From a virus: a stretch of 27,868 nt of DNA. Where the stretch lies: the IMG/VR virus record IMGVR_UViG_3300038660_000022, positions 1-27,868 of that record. One strand, written 5' to 3'. A program made the translations under genes and the position numbers. Positions 1 through 6,078 of the stretch are shown here, one piece after another. The first letter of the stretch is position 1, and each line of letters starts with the position of its first letter. The notes under the pieces were generated by a model. The model was given only the letters and a program-made list of their open reading frames with translations, was not told where the DNA came from and did no database searches.

Positions 1-96
1 GATTGTGATAGTGCTTATGATGATATAACACTTGCTGTTTGTAGATGCAATTATTTGGCGGAACATAAGGTTAAAATAAAATACCAGCCATTGTAG
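1..96 (+). CDS. C-terminal end of an unidentified protein (partial)
   Basis: Frame 1 is open from the left edge and ends at TAG 94-96, giving 31 residues that end KIKYQPL and carry a Cys pair (VCRC). The start lies outside the window. The same strand and the close following genes suggest it belongs to the early phage region. Too little is present for a family call, and the reading frame itself is supported only by being open and by its position before the next gene. Confidence 0.5.
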   Translation, partial: DCDSAYDDITLAVCRCNYLAEHKVKIKYQPL

Positions 97-108
97 GTAA
101 CACCAAAA

Positions 109-156
109 CATAAACATGAAGGAACAGCGAAACAACGTTTTCCTTCTTGATTTATG
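109..156 (+). repeat. Imperfect inverted repeat between genes
   Basis: The left arm (109-124, ending GAAGGAA) is complementary with one or two interruptions to the right arm (140-156, beginning TTCCTTC), enclosing a loop of about 15 bases. It lies in the 130-base gap after the partial gene. No clean T-run follows, so it could be a weak terminator, a processing site or an operator. The rest of the gap (157-227) shows no recognisable site. Confidence 0.45.
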
Positions 157-227
157 TTGACTGTTATAGTCCGTTTTAATGGAGTTAATTTAAAACAAAA
201 TAAAATGAACATAGTAAGATAAGTATC

Positions 228-560
228 ATGAAAGAAATCGAAATATTAAACAAATACGTCAATGATTACTACACTTGTAATCTAAGTGATGGAGAGAAAC
301 TATCTTTATTGCTTCAAAAGATTACGGGGTTACTGTACTACTTAGAATCAGTTAGAAGCGAGGTACACAACCAATATGAAATTAAGGTGTTTGAATTGGT
401 CAAAGATGGTAATAGCGTATCGAGGTCGGTTAATGAAGCAAATGTATTATACCCTCAAATGTATCAACTTCGCAGGGTTATGGATGCAGGATATAGAATA
501 GTCGATGCGATTAGAACAAATATATCGTATCTTAAAATGGAAATGACAACTAGCAAATAA
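228..560 (+). CDS. Hypothetical protein, 110 residues
   Basis: Unrecognised soluble protein, probably helical, with no signal peptide or membrane segment. The ATG at 228 follows an A-rich stretch typical of Bacteroidetes starts, and the stop overlaps the next start by one base (TAATG), so it is very likely cotranslated with the VRR-NUC nuclease gene. A role in phage early DNA metabolism is inferred only from this coupling. Confidence 0.75.
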   Translation: MKEIEILNKYVNDYYTCNLSDGEKLSLLLQKITGLLYYLESVRSEVHNQYEIKVFELVKDGNSVSRSVNEANVLYPQMYQLRRVMDAGYRIVDAIRTNISYLKMEMTTSK

Positions 561-943
561 TGAAAAGACAAAAACTTGAAGAACGTTTACAAAGCGCAGT
601 AGCACGCTATATTAAAGTTCAATACCCAAATGTAGTATTCACCTCTGAAAGTTCAGGGATTCGAGTATCTATGGGTGTGGCGGTGCAAATGAAAAAACAA
701 CGATCAAACCATAAGCTACCTGACTTGATTATACTGCAACCAAATGAAAAGTATCATGGCTTAATGCTCGAACTAAAAAAGTCGCATAGTGAGATATTTA
801 AAAAGGATGGAGCACTTAGAGCGAATGAACACGTGCAAGCGCAGAATGACACTCTAAAGTTGTTGAGTTTAAAAGGTTACTATGCTGTATTTGCTTGTGG
901 ATTTGACGAGACAAAGAAAATAATTGACGAATATTTAAGATAA
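560..943 (+). CDS. VRR-NUC domain nuclease
   Basis: A 127-residue stand-alone VRR-NUC (PD-(D/E)xK superfamily) nuclease, the usual phage form. Visible motifs are an early Glu (E8), PD at residues 54-55, the catalytic ELK at 71-73 and a later GYYAVFACG stretch (106-114) that fits the end of the fold. In this family the D, E and K bind metal and cut structured or branched DNA. Its neighbours, an ERF annealing protein and an OB-fold-like protein, make a recombination or replication-intermediate processing role likely, possibly as a Holliday-junction resolvase substitute. The precise substrate is not shown by the sequence. The gene overlaps its upstream neighbour by one base. Confidence 0.88.
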   Translation: MKRQKLEERLQSAVARYIKVQYPNVVFTSESSGIRVSMGVAVQMKKQRSNHKLPDLIILQPNEKYHGLMLELKKSHSEIFKKDGALRANEHVQAQNDTLKLLSLKGYYAVFACGFDETKKIIDEYLR

Positions 944-956
944 ACATCAAATAATG

Positions 957-986
957 TTTGTTATTCCAAATATATTATTAACTTTG
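957..986 (+). promoter_or_regulatory. Bacteroidetes-type promoter for the ERF operon
   Basis: TTTG at 957-960, an 18-base spacer, then TAACTTTG at 979-986, which is an exact TAnnTTTG -7 element. Transcription would start near 992, about 25 bases upstream of the ERF gene. It would drive the recombination genes 1019-2496. Confidence 0.75.
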
Positions 987-1018
987 TTGTATATTAATAA
1001 CTAAAAAACAAATATATT

Positions 1019-1675
1019 ATGAACGACAAGAAAGAAACAGTTGATACTATATTCACCTCTATTGCAAAAGTAATGGATGAAGTGAAGGGAATCGACAAAG
1101 CAATGGAAATAGGCAAAGGCAGCAACTCTTATAAAGGCGTAGCAGATAAGGACGTTAAGAAAATTATAGGAAATGCAATGTATAAGAATGGTTTGATTTG
1201 CTATCCAACAAGCATAGAACCTTTGGCAAATATTGAGCGTTGGGAGGAAGTAGACCAATGGAGTAAGTCAACACCTAAAGCAACCAAAGTAAAGCAGTCA
1301 GTATTTACTGAGGTTAAATGTGGATATAAGATAGTTCACGTTAACAGCGCTGAGAGTATTGATATAGTTGGTTATGGTCACGGAGTGGATAGTCAAGATA
1401 AGAGCGCAGGGAAAGCGACTACATACGCACTTAAAAACGCTCTACTGTATTTATTCTTAGTTCCAACGGGAGCAATAGATGACACGGACAACACCCATTC
1501 AAATGATGTACCTACTCCACAACCAAAGCAAACAAAACCAAAGATTAAAGATATGAAGGCAGCAAAAAGTGCGGTTTACAAAGGAACTGTTACGGTATCA
1601 CAGTTGTTTGAGAAGTACGATTTGACATTAGATCAGATTGCAGATTTTAACGAAGTAATAACTAAAAAACAATAA
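1019..1675 (+). CDS. erf: ERF-family single-strand DNA annealing protein
   Basis: A 218-residue recombinase of the ERF superfamily, which forms rings on single-stranded DNA and anneals complementary strands during phage recombination. The N-terminal part has the family's early 'SYKGVADKDVKK' region (residues 37-48). The strongest signature is at 118-157: GYGHGVD, then SQDKSAGKATTYALKNAL, then VPTG and DDTD. The C-terminus (about 160-218) is a Pro/Lys/Thr-rich linker and a short helical tail, as is common for ERF proteins that recruit partners there. It is preceded by a good promoter and followed after 2 bases by the next gene. Confidence 0.9.
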   Translation: MNDKKETVDTIFTSIAKVMDEVKGIDKAMEIGKGSNSYKGVADKDVKKIIGNAMYKNGLICYPTSIEPLANIERWEEVDQWSKSTPKATKVKQSVFTEVKCGYKIVHVNSAESIDIVGYGHGVDSQDKSAGKATTYALKNALLYLFLVPTGAIDDTDNTHSNDVPTPQPKQTKPKIKDMKAAKSAVYKGTVTVSQLFEKYDLTLDQIADFNEVITKKQ

Positions 1676-1677
1676 TT

Positions 1678-2148
1678 ATGAGTAGTTCAAGCAGAGAATT
1701 TTTAATGATGCGGGAAGAAGAGGAAACGGGTCAATTATATGTTCCTTCTATTTCCAAAAAAGAGATCAAAGTAAAAGCAAAAGAAGATTCAGATCTTTTG
1801 CTAGATGAAGGTGAGTTAGATGTAGCTGAAGTATTCACAGATGCCACGAGAGTAGCTGAATATTTGGCTGAATTTATAAAGAATATCAAGCCAAGCATTA
1901 ACGAAAGTGAGTATGGTAAGAGTTACGACACTAAATCGGCTAACATATCCTTTAGAAACACGGGTGACCGTTTAGATTACGAACAGGATGAAGTGTATAA
2001 AGAGTTGAAAGAACAGTTGAAAGCGCGTGAAGCATTGCTTAAAATGGCATACAAATCTAAAGACAGTATCTATGATGGTGAAGCTGCGGAGGTGATGAGA
2101 GTTGGTGTTAAGACAGCTGGTAAAGAAACTATAGTGATTAAATTTTAA
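1678..2148 (+). CDS. Hypothetical protein in the recombination operon, 156 residues
   Basis: Begins 2 bases after the ERF gene and is followed 12 bases later by the DUF3127 gene, so it is probably part of the same transcript. The N-terminal 45 residues are charged and look disordered. The middle and C-terminal parts (about 50-156) look helical, with a run of acidic and basic residues around YKELKEQLKAREALLKMAY (about 121-139). Similar-looking proteins of unknown role often accompany annealing proteins in phages. That comparison is from memory and uncertain, and no catalytic motif is seen. Confidence 0.75.
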   Translation: MSSSSREFLMMREEEETGQLYVPSISKKEIKVKAKEDSDLLLDEGELDVAEVFTDATRVAEYLAEFIKNIKPSINESEYGKSYDTKSANISFRNTGDRLDYEQDEVYKELKEQLKAREALLKMAYKSKDSIYDGEAAEVMRVGVKTAGKETIVIKF

Positions 2149-2160
2149 AAACAAATAAGC

Positions 2161-2496
2161 ATGAATTTAGAAGGAAAAGTTTACAAAGTACAAGACGAAC
2201 AAATCATAAGTGAGAAGTTCAAGTTGAGAAAGTTAGTAATTGAGCAAAGTGGTAACTACCCTCAATTTATAGAGGTGCAGTTCACACAAGACAGATGCGA
2301 TCTATTAAGCTCGGTTAATGTAGGTGATGAGGTAAACATACATATTAACGTTCGTGGTCGTTTATGGACTGGTAATGACGGTGTGGAGAAATGTTTCAAC
2401 ACTCTCGAAGGTTGGAAGATTGATAAGGGATCGGTAGTTGAAACACCAACGATGGACGAGCTTCCAAGAGAAGACGACGCTGATTTGGCATTTTAG
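2161..2496 (+). CDS. DUF3127-family OB-fold-like protein (possible ssDNA-binding protein)
   Basis: A 111-residue protein matching DUF3127, a family common in Bacteroidetes and their phages. The recognisable order is an N-terminal beta segment with SEKFKLRKLVIE (residues 18-29), a YPQFIEVQFTQDRCDLL stretch (34-50), VGDEVNIHINVRGRLW (55-70) and a closing FNTLEGWKI (79-87). The pattern of short strands fits an OB fold, and the short acidic C-terminal tail (residues about 100-111, EDDADLAF) resembles the acidic tip of SSB proteins. Together with ERF and VRR-NUC this suggests single-strand binding during recombination. The function is inferred, not shown. The gene ends in TAG, so TAG is an ordinary stop here. 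Confidence 0.85.
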   Translation: MNLEGKVYKVQDEQIISEKFKLRKLVIEQSGNYPQFIEVQFTQDRCDLLSSVNVGDEVNIHINVRGRLWTGNDGVEKCFNTLEGWKIDKGSVVETPTMDELPREDDADLAF

Positions 2497-2501
2497 AAAA
2501 T

Positions 2502-2525
2502 AGGGGGGATGTAGTGTCCCCCTTT
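2502..2525 (+). terminator. GC-rich hairpin after the recombination operon
   Basis: GGGGGA (2504-2509) pairs with TCCCCC (2517-2522) around a 7-base loop, extended by a G-U and an A-T pair. Only a short T-run (TTT) follows, so termination may be partial. It lies in the 40-base gap before the next gene. Confidence 0.6.
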
Positions 2526-2536
2526 AAAAAACAATT

Positions 2537-2962
2537 ATGAAAGAAACATTAAAATATTTAGACGAAATTATTGACAAATACGACTTAAAAAAGAAGTCAC
2601 GAAAGCGAGAGTTGATTTACAATAGGCAATACTTCTCATACTTTTGTATTAAAGTGTTGTCATTTACATATGAAATAACAGGAAGCTTAATAAATCAAAG
2701 TCATTGTACTGTGATTTACAGTGTGAAGCAAGTTAACAACGCTATTGAAATGAATGATGAGATATTTCACTCATCAACGTATTCGATTTATAATGAACTT
2801 ACAAATTGTCCGATTCCAATAGACACGCAAATCCCTATTGAGGGTAATGAAAATGTATTTCTAACATTGATTAATAGGTTATTTGAAGTAAAAGATATGG
2901 AGGACGTGCAGGGTTTAAAAGCATACGTGAATGAAAACATTAACCCAAAAATGTTGAAATAA
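2537..2962 (+). CDS. Hypothetical protein, 141 residues
   Basis: Unrecognised soluble protein. The N-terminal part is strongly basic (KKKSRKRE around residues 19-26), followed by mixed beta/alpha content. No membrane segment or catalytic motif is seen. It starts 12 bases after a GC-rich hairpin, so its transcription may come from read-through of the recombination operon. Function unknown. Confidence 0.7.
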   Translation: MKETLKYLDEIIDKYDLKKKSRKRELIYNRQYFSYFCIKVLSFTYEITGSLINQSHCTVIYSVKQVNNAIEMNDEIFHSSTYSIYNELTNCPIPIDTQIPIEGNENVFLTLINRLFEVKDMEDVQGLKAYVNENINPKMLK

Positions 2963-3070
2963 CGTTAAATATAAAAACAGAAAATTATGGTACTTTGGCG
3001 ATTAGACGAAGCACTAAAGTAGCCTTGCACATAACTATCTGATTATAAATAAACTTAATAAATATAACAA

Positions 3071-3400
3071 ATGACTGAATTAAACGAAAACCCCACATTA
3101 CCTATACACGGTGTTATGGGCAGTTTTATTAAAGAACTAAATTGGATTGATAAACCGAAAAAAAAGGCTTCTGATATTTATAAGGTAATGGCTGATGCTG
3201 AATTGCCGATGCCACATACAGTAGGTAATGCACATATTGAAATAACAGAACAAACTTACCCATGCAATTACTATGAAGCTACTTTATGGTGCTTTAACCG
3301 AGGGACAAAAGTATCGGAAGGTAATTCTATTATTGAATGTAAAAAGAAGGCTTTTGAATGGTGGTCTAATTTTGTATGTGGTTTTTTAAATTGCCCATAA
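3071..3400 (+). CDS. Hypothetical protein, 109 residues
   Basis: Unrecognised. The protein has a low-complexity Lys run near residues 29-33 and an aromatic, Cys-containing C-terminal half (YPCNYYEA, LWCF, WWSNFVCGFLNCP). It is bounded by gaps of about 110 and 43 bases, so it may be separately expressed. The C-terminal hydrophobic end is too short for a clear membrane anchor. Confidence 0.65.
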   Translation: MTELNENPTLPIHGVMGSFIKELNWIDKPKKKASDIYKVMADAELPMPHTVGNAHIEITEQTYPCNYYEATLWCFNRGTKVSEGNSIIECKKKAFEWWSNFVCGFLNCP

Positions 3401-3443
3401 CAAGCGAATAAACTCCATTAAATGTGTAATTAAAAAAAATAAA

Positions 3444-3620
3444 ATGAAAGAACCAAAAGTTGAAAACTTCAAAACCGATCAAGAATACTACGATCAAATG
3501 AGAATATACGAAGAGTTTCGAGAGCTTGAAGAATGGCGTAAGGGAGGTACAAGACTATTTCTGTTGTATATGCTCGTCGGGATTGCAACGATTATAGGGG
3601 TGGGGTTGTTATTAATTTAA
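3444..3620 (+). CDS. Small single-pass membrane protein, 58 residues
   Basis: Starts at ATG 3444 and ends at TAA 3618-3620. The first 35 residues are charged and acidic-aromatic (DQEYYDQMRIYEEFRELEEW). The last 20 or so form a hydrophobic segment (LFLLYMLVGIATIIGVGLLL) running to the C-terminus, giving a tail-anchored layout. Possible roles include lysis timing or superinfection exclusion. Neither is supported beyond the topology. Confidence 0.65.
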   Translation: MKEPKVENFKTDQEYYDQMRIYEEFRELEEWRKGGTRLFLLYMLVGIATIIGVGLLLI

Positions 3621-3626
3621 TTTAAG

Positions 3627-3634
3627 TATATTTG
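3627..3634 (+). promoter_or_regulatory. -7 element directly before the 3639 gene
   Basis: TATATTTG is an exact TAnnTTTG element. A weaker GTTG lies 18 bases upstream (3605-3608). Transcription would be expected to start about 5-7 bases after the box, that is at or next to the ATG at 3639, so the mRNA would be leaderless or nearly so. Confidence 0.55.
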
Positions 3635-3638
3635 CATT

Positions 3639-4733
3639 ATGGCTTTTAATTTAAAAATACAAGGTAATTTCTTCGTAATCTACGATACAGTAGCGAGGTT
3701 AGATATTATACGTTCTCCGAAATCGAACACTAGATATTTATTTAACGATTCAGAGACACCGTCTATTTACTCATTTTATGAGATTTCAAAATCAGGCTCA
3801 GTTTTTTCTAAAAAATCCCCAGTATTTGAATTTACAGATTTAATTGACGACAGAACAGATTTAGCATTTACGAGTGATGCTGAGTTAAATGAATTTCTAT
3901 CTACTAATATCGGTGATTTTTTTTTGGGAAGTGAGATAGACAAAGAGTCGTATGGAGATTTTGATATAAAATACGCACTAACGAATATTTTAACAGAGTT
4001 TATCGACGTTGTTAGCTTATTTGATAAGTCTAAACCACTTACTAAATTTGGTAGAAACGACAATATAGGCACAACCTCGGCAACTATAATGACGCTCCCT
4101 GCAGGAATATTAAATGAAACCTATGTTTCCACGAATATAATAGACACTATTAGTTCTTCAGACGCTGCCGACACGCAAGACATAAATGTAGAGGGTCACA
4201 CAATAGATGGTAGTGGTGACTTTACATTCGTTGAGCAAACGGCTACTTTAAACGGACAAACAAAAGTAGTATTATCAACGCCCTTGGCGCGAATAAACAG
4301 ATTAACTAATTCAAATGGAGTTAATACCGTAGGCACTATTTATTGCTATGAAGACACTCCTATAACATCAGGAGTGCCAACAGCTAGTGAAAAGGTTCAT
4401 TGCATGATTAACTCAACAAGAAATCAGAGTCAAAAAGCAAGTACTACTATTTCTAAGAATGATTATTGGTTGGTTACTAAGCTCTATGGCGATATTTTAG
4501 AGAAAACAGCGTCTTATGCGGATGTTGTTTTAGAAATCAGGTATAAAGGCAAAGTGTTTTTAAATAAAATTGAAGTTGGAACAGCGGCAAATGGTGGTAG
4601 AATAGAGCATTTTTTCAAACCTTTACTTGTCATACCTCCAAATTCAGACGTTAGACTTACATCAACAGCGGATGGAGCAGGGACAACAGTATCGGGTGGC
4701 ATACAGGGGTATTTAGGAATTATTAAAACTTAA
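3639..4733 (+). CDS. Putative virion structural or appendage protein, 364 residues
   Basis: The N-terminal 95 residues form a compact mixed domain (starts MAFNLKIQGNFFVIYD, then alternating hydrophobic strands). A short linker around 115-145 follows. The C-terminal 200 or so residues are Thr/Ser/Asn/Gly-rich with regular strand patterns, ending in a beta-rich stretch with NGGRIEHFF and a GGIQGYLGI end. This composition is typical of phage head fibres, decoration or tail appendage proteins. I recall similar N-terminal domains in flavobacterial phages, but no enzyme motif or firm family is identified. It sits before the membrane protein and terminase genes rather than with the tail genes. Confidence 0.65.
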   Translation: MAFNLKIQGNFFVIYDTVARLDIIRSPKSNTRYLFNDSETPSIYSFYEISKSGSVFSKKSPVFEFTDLIDDRTDLAFTSDAELNEFLSTNIGDFFLGSEIDKESYGDFDIKYALTNILTEFIDVVSLFDKSKPLTKFGRNDNIGTTSATIMTLPAGILNETYVSTNIIDTISSSDAADTQDINVEGHTIDGSGDFTFVEQTATLNGQTKVVLSTPLARINRLTNSNGVNTVGTIYCYEDTPITSGVPTASEKVHCMINSTRNQSQKASTTISKNDYWLVTKLYGDILEKTASYADVVLEIRYKGKVFLNKIEVGTAANGGRIEHFFKPLLVIPPNSDVRLTSTADGAGTTVSGGIQGYLGIIKT

Positions 4734-4737
4734 AACA

Positions 4738-4971
4738 ATGAAGAAAATCATAGCATTTATTAAGAACGGATTTCATTTATTAGTTGGATTTGTATGGTCG
4801 GTATTAATTTACTTTCTATTCGTATTTGATAACGCAAGTTCAATATTAAGCCCACGATCGAAACCATACTTTAAAGAGTTTTACGTCTATCATAGGTGGC
4901 AAAAGTTAGCTTTAATAAGGTTAGTGTTGTTTATTTTTGTATATTTAATTATATTATGGCTAACGGATTAG
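4738..4971 (+). CDS. Small two-helix membrane protein, holin candidate
   Basis: 77 residues with two hydrophobic segments, roughly residues 11-30 (FHLLVGFVWSVLIYFLFVF) and 58-75 (ALIRLVLFIFVYLIILWL), separated by a basic polar loop. Small size, two membrane helices and position next to a lipoprotein reading frame fit a holin or another lysis-related protein. No family signature is seen and no endolysin gene lies in the window, so the assignment rests on topology alone. The gene overlaps its downstream neighbour by 16 bases. Confidence 0.6.
   Translation: MKKIIAFIKNGFHLLVGFVWSVLIYFLFVFDNASSILSPRSKPYFKEFYVYHRWQKLALIRLVLFIFVYLIILWLTD
4932..4939 (+). promoter_or_regulatory. Possible -7 element inside the end of the holin-like gene
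   Basis: TATTTTTG matches TAnnTTTG and lies 16 bases upstream of the ATG at 4956. No convincing TTTG partner is found 18-20 bases further upstream, so it may be chance in AT-rich sequence. Confidence 0.3.
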
Positions 4972-5099
4972 GAGACACAATAGAATGGATTACAACGAAG
5001 ACAGGAATAAAAAAACTTGCTCCTAAAAAGTGTGGTGCTTGTGAGAAACGTAGGCAACAACTAAATAAGTATTTGCCTTATAAAACTAAGAAACAATGA
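4956..5099 (+). CDS. Cys-motif phage mini-protein, 47 residues
   Basis: The frame is open further upstream, but the ATG at 4956 is the sensible start: it gives MANGLGDTIEWITTKTGIKK, followed by KKCGACEKRRQQLNKYLPY. I recall short proteins with this layout (GLGD...I...TGI, then CG.C..R...LN..FPY) as frequent in Bacteroidetes phages and prophages, function unknown. The CxxC could bind metal, possibly as a dimer. It overlaps the upstream gene by 16 bases and the downstream reading frame by ATGA, suggesting translational coupling. Confidence 0.7.
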   Translation: MANGLGDTIEWITTKTGIKKLAPKKCGACEKRRQQLNKYLPYKTKKQ

Positions 5100-5236
5100 A
5101 AAAATTAACATTAATATTATTCGTAGGACTTTTAGCGTAGTGCAATAAAGAACCGATTGAGAAAACAAGTGTAACAACAACTGAATCAACCTCAGAATGT
5201 GATGTTGGATATTGTAAATCTACTTACAAGTCTTGA
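5096..5236 (+). pseudogene. Small lipoprotein gene interrupted by TAG in its lipobox
   Basis: Reading from ATG 5096 (ATGA overlap with the previous gene) gives MKKLTLILFVGLLA, then TAG at 5138-5140, then CNKEPIEKTSVTTTE and about 16 more residues to TGA at 5234-5236. The part before the stop is a classic lipoprotein signal (basic start, hydrophobic core, LLA), and the Cys directly after the stop is where the lipid-modified Cys of the mature protein should be. The -1 lipobox position is Gly, Ala or Ser in this class, and TCG (Ser) to TAG is one base change. TAG is an ordinary stop in neighbouring genes. This is therefore probably a recently inactivated or conditionally read gene. Mature size is about 31 residues. 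Small lipoproteins of this size in phages include outer spanins and exclusion proteins, and the role here is unknown. Confidence 0.7.
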
Positions 5237-5321
5237 AGCAAAAGACAAGCCTATTGACAATAAGTGTGTGCGAGGAGATAAGATAGGCGGTATAAATGGT
5301 TTTTATGTTCCTAAAAATTAA
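5202..5321 (+). CDS. Very small hypothetical protein, 39 residues
   Basis: ATG 5202 to TAA 5319-5321, overlapping the end of the interrupted lipoprotein frame in another frame. The product starts MLDIVNLLTSLEAKDKPIDN and ends GFYVPKN. The frame is open a little upstream too (to a TAA near 5172), so it could instead be the displaced 3' part of a frameshifted gene. It is followed after 3 bases by the next gene. Confidence 0.4.
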   Translation: MLDIVNLLTSLEAKDKPIDNKCVRGDKIGGINGFYVPKN

Positions 5322-5324
5322 AAT

Positions 5325-5453
5325 ATGAAAGAAATAGAATTAGCACTTCGACTATTAACAGAAATAACAGATACTGAGATAGTAGATTCGCAGGAGTATG
5401 AAGATGGTATTAACGCATTGGTTGATTTAAAAGAGAAATTTAATAAAGATTGA
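5325..5453 (+). CDS. Small hypothetical protein, 42 residues
   Basis: ATG 5325 to TGA 5451-5453. The product (starting MKEIELALRLLTEITDTEIV) is acidic and probably two short helices. It ends 3 bases before the small terminase start, so it belongs to the start of the packaging operon. No family recognised. Confidence 0.55.
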   Translation: MKEIELALRLLTEITDTEIVDSQEYEDGINALVDLKEKFNKD

Positions 5454-5456
5454 GTT

Positions 5457-5933
5457 ATGGGAGCACCTAAAGGAAATAGTTTTTGGAAGTCTCGATCAAA
5501 ACATGGTCGTGATAAGTTATTCGATACACCTGAATCATTACTTGAATCAGCAACAGGTTATTTCCAATGGTGTGATGAAAACCCATGGGAATCAACGAAA
5601 TCAGTAATTTCAGATAAAGGAGATATATTTGAAACAAAGCCAGTTCAAAGACCTTATACTAAGTCGGGTTGGTATCATTATATAGGTTGCTCAAAGACGT
5701 GGTTAGTTGAGTTTAAGAAGGTTGCAAGTAAAGATTTTTTGATAGTCATTAGTGAAATCGAGGACTTTATAGAAAATCAACAATGGGAAGGTGCTGCTGT
5801 TGGGGCGTTTAACGCTAATATTATAGCACGTACGTTAGGACTTAAAGATAGTCAAGACGTAACCACTAAAGGAGAGTCAATGAACACACCTACCCCGATT
5901 AGTTTTGTCGATAAAAGCAAAGAAGATGAGTGA
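5457..5933 (+). CDS. terS: Terminase small subunit
   Basis: 158 residues beginning MGAPKGNSFWKSRSKHGRDKLF, which is the characteristic N-terminus of terminase small subunits related to the P22 gp3 / Sf6-type families. It is followed by a helical region (LLESATGYFQWCDENPW, YHYIGCSKTWLVEFKK) that fits the DNA-recognition and oligomerisation helices. A C-terminal segment (NANIIARTLGLKD, about 120-132) precedes a flexible acidic tail. TerS recognises packaging sites on phage DNA and loads the large subunit. Its position just upstream of TerL supports the call. Confidence 0.88.
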   Translation: MGAPKGNSFWKSRSKHGRDKLFDTPESLLESATGYFQWCDENPWESTKSVISDKGDIFETKPVQRPYTKSGWYHYIGCSKTWLVEFKKVASKDFLIVISEIEDFIENQQWEGAAVGAFNANIIARTLGLKDSQDVTTKGESMNTPTPISFVDKSKEDE

Positions 5934-6078
5934 AGAAATACTAACAGAAGAAGAAAAACAAAGGGTTGCTGACTTAGCACGCAGCGAAGCTATTGAGAAG
6001 ATGAAGCTAAAGCCTAAATTCAAAGCATTACCGAGAAATAAAAGACGTGAACTATTACGTGAATGGCAGAAGAAATAG
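5926..6078 (+). CDS. Small basic protein bridging the terminase subunit genes, 50 residues
   Basis: ATG 5926 overlaps the end of terS by 8 bases, and TAG 6076-6078 lies 16 bases inside terL. The product has an acidic N-terminus (SEEILTEEEKQR) and a basic C-terminus (KLKPKFKALPRNKRRELLREWQKK), probably helical. It may mainly serve translational coupling between the two terminase genes, or be a packaging accessory. No family recognised. Confidence 0.6.
   Translation: MSEEILTEEEKQRVADLARSEAIEKMKLKPKFKALPRNKRRELLREWQKK

Noticed and set aside
2987-3022. 11-codon mini-frame (MVLWRLDEALK) in the gap 2963-3070, with a TACTTT/AAAGTA inverted repeat
   Set aside because: Too short to support as a gene, and a 6-base stem with a 19-base loop is weak. 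The gap shows no better feature.
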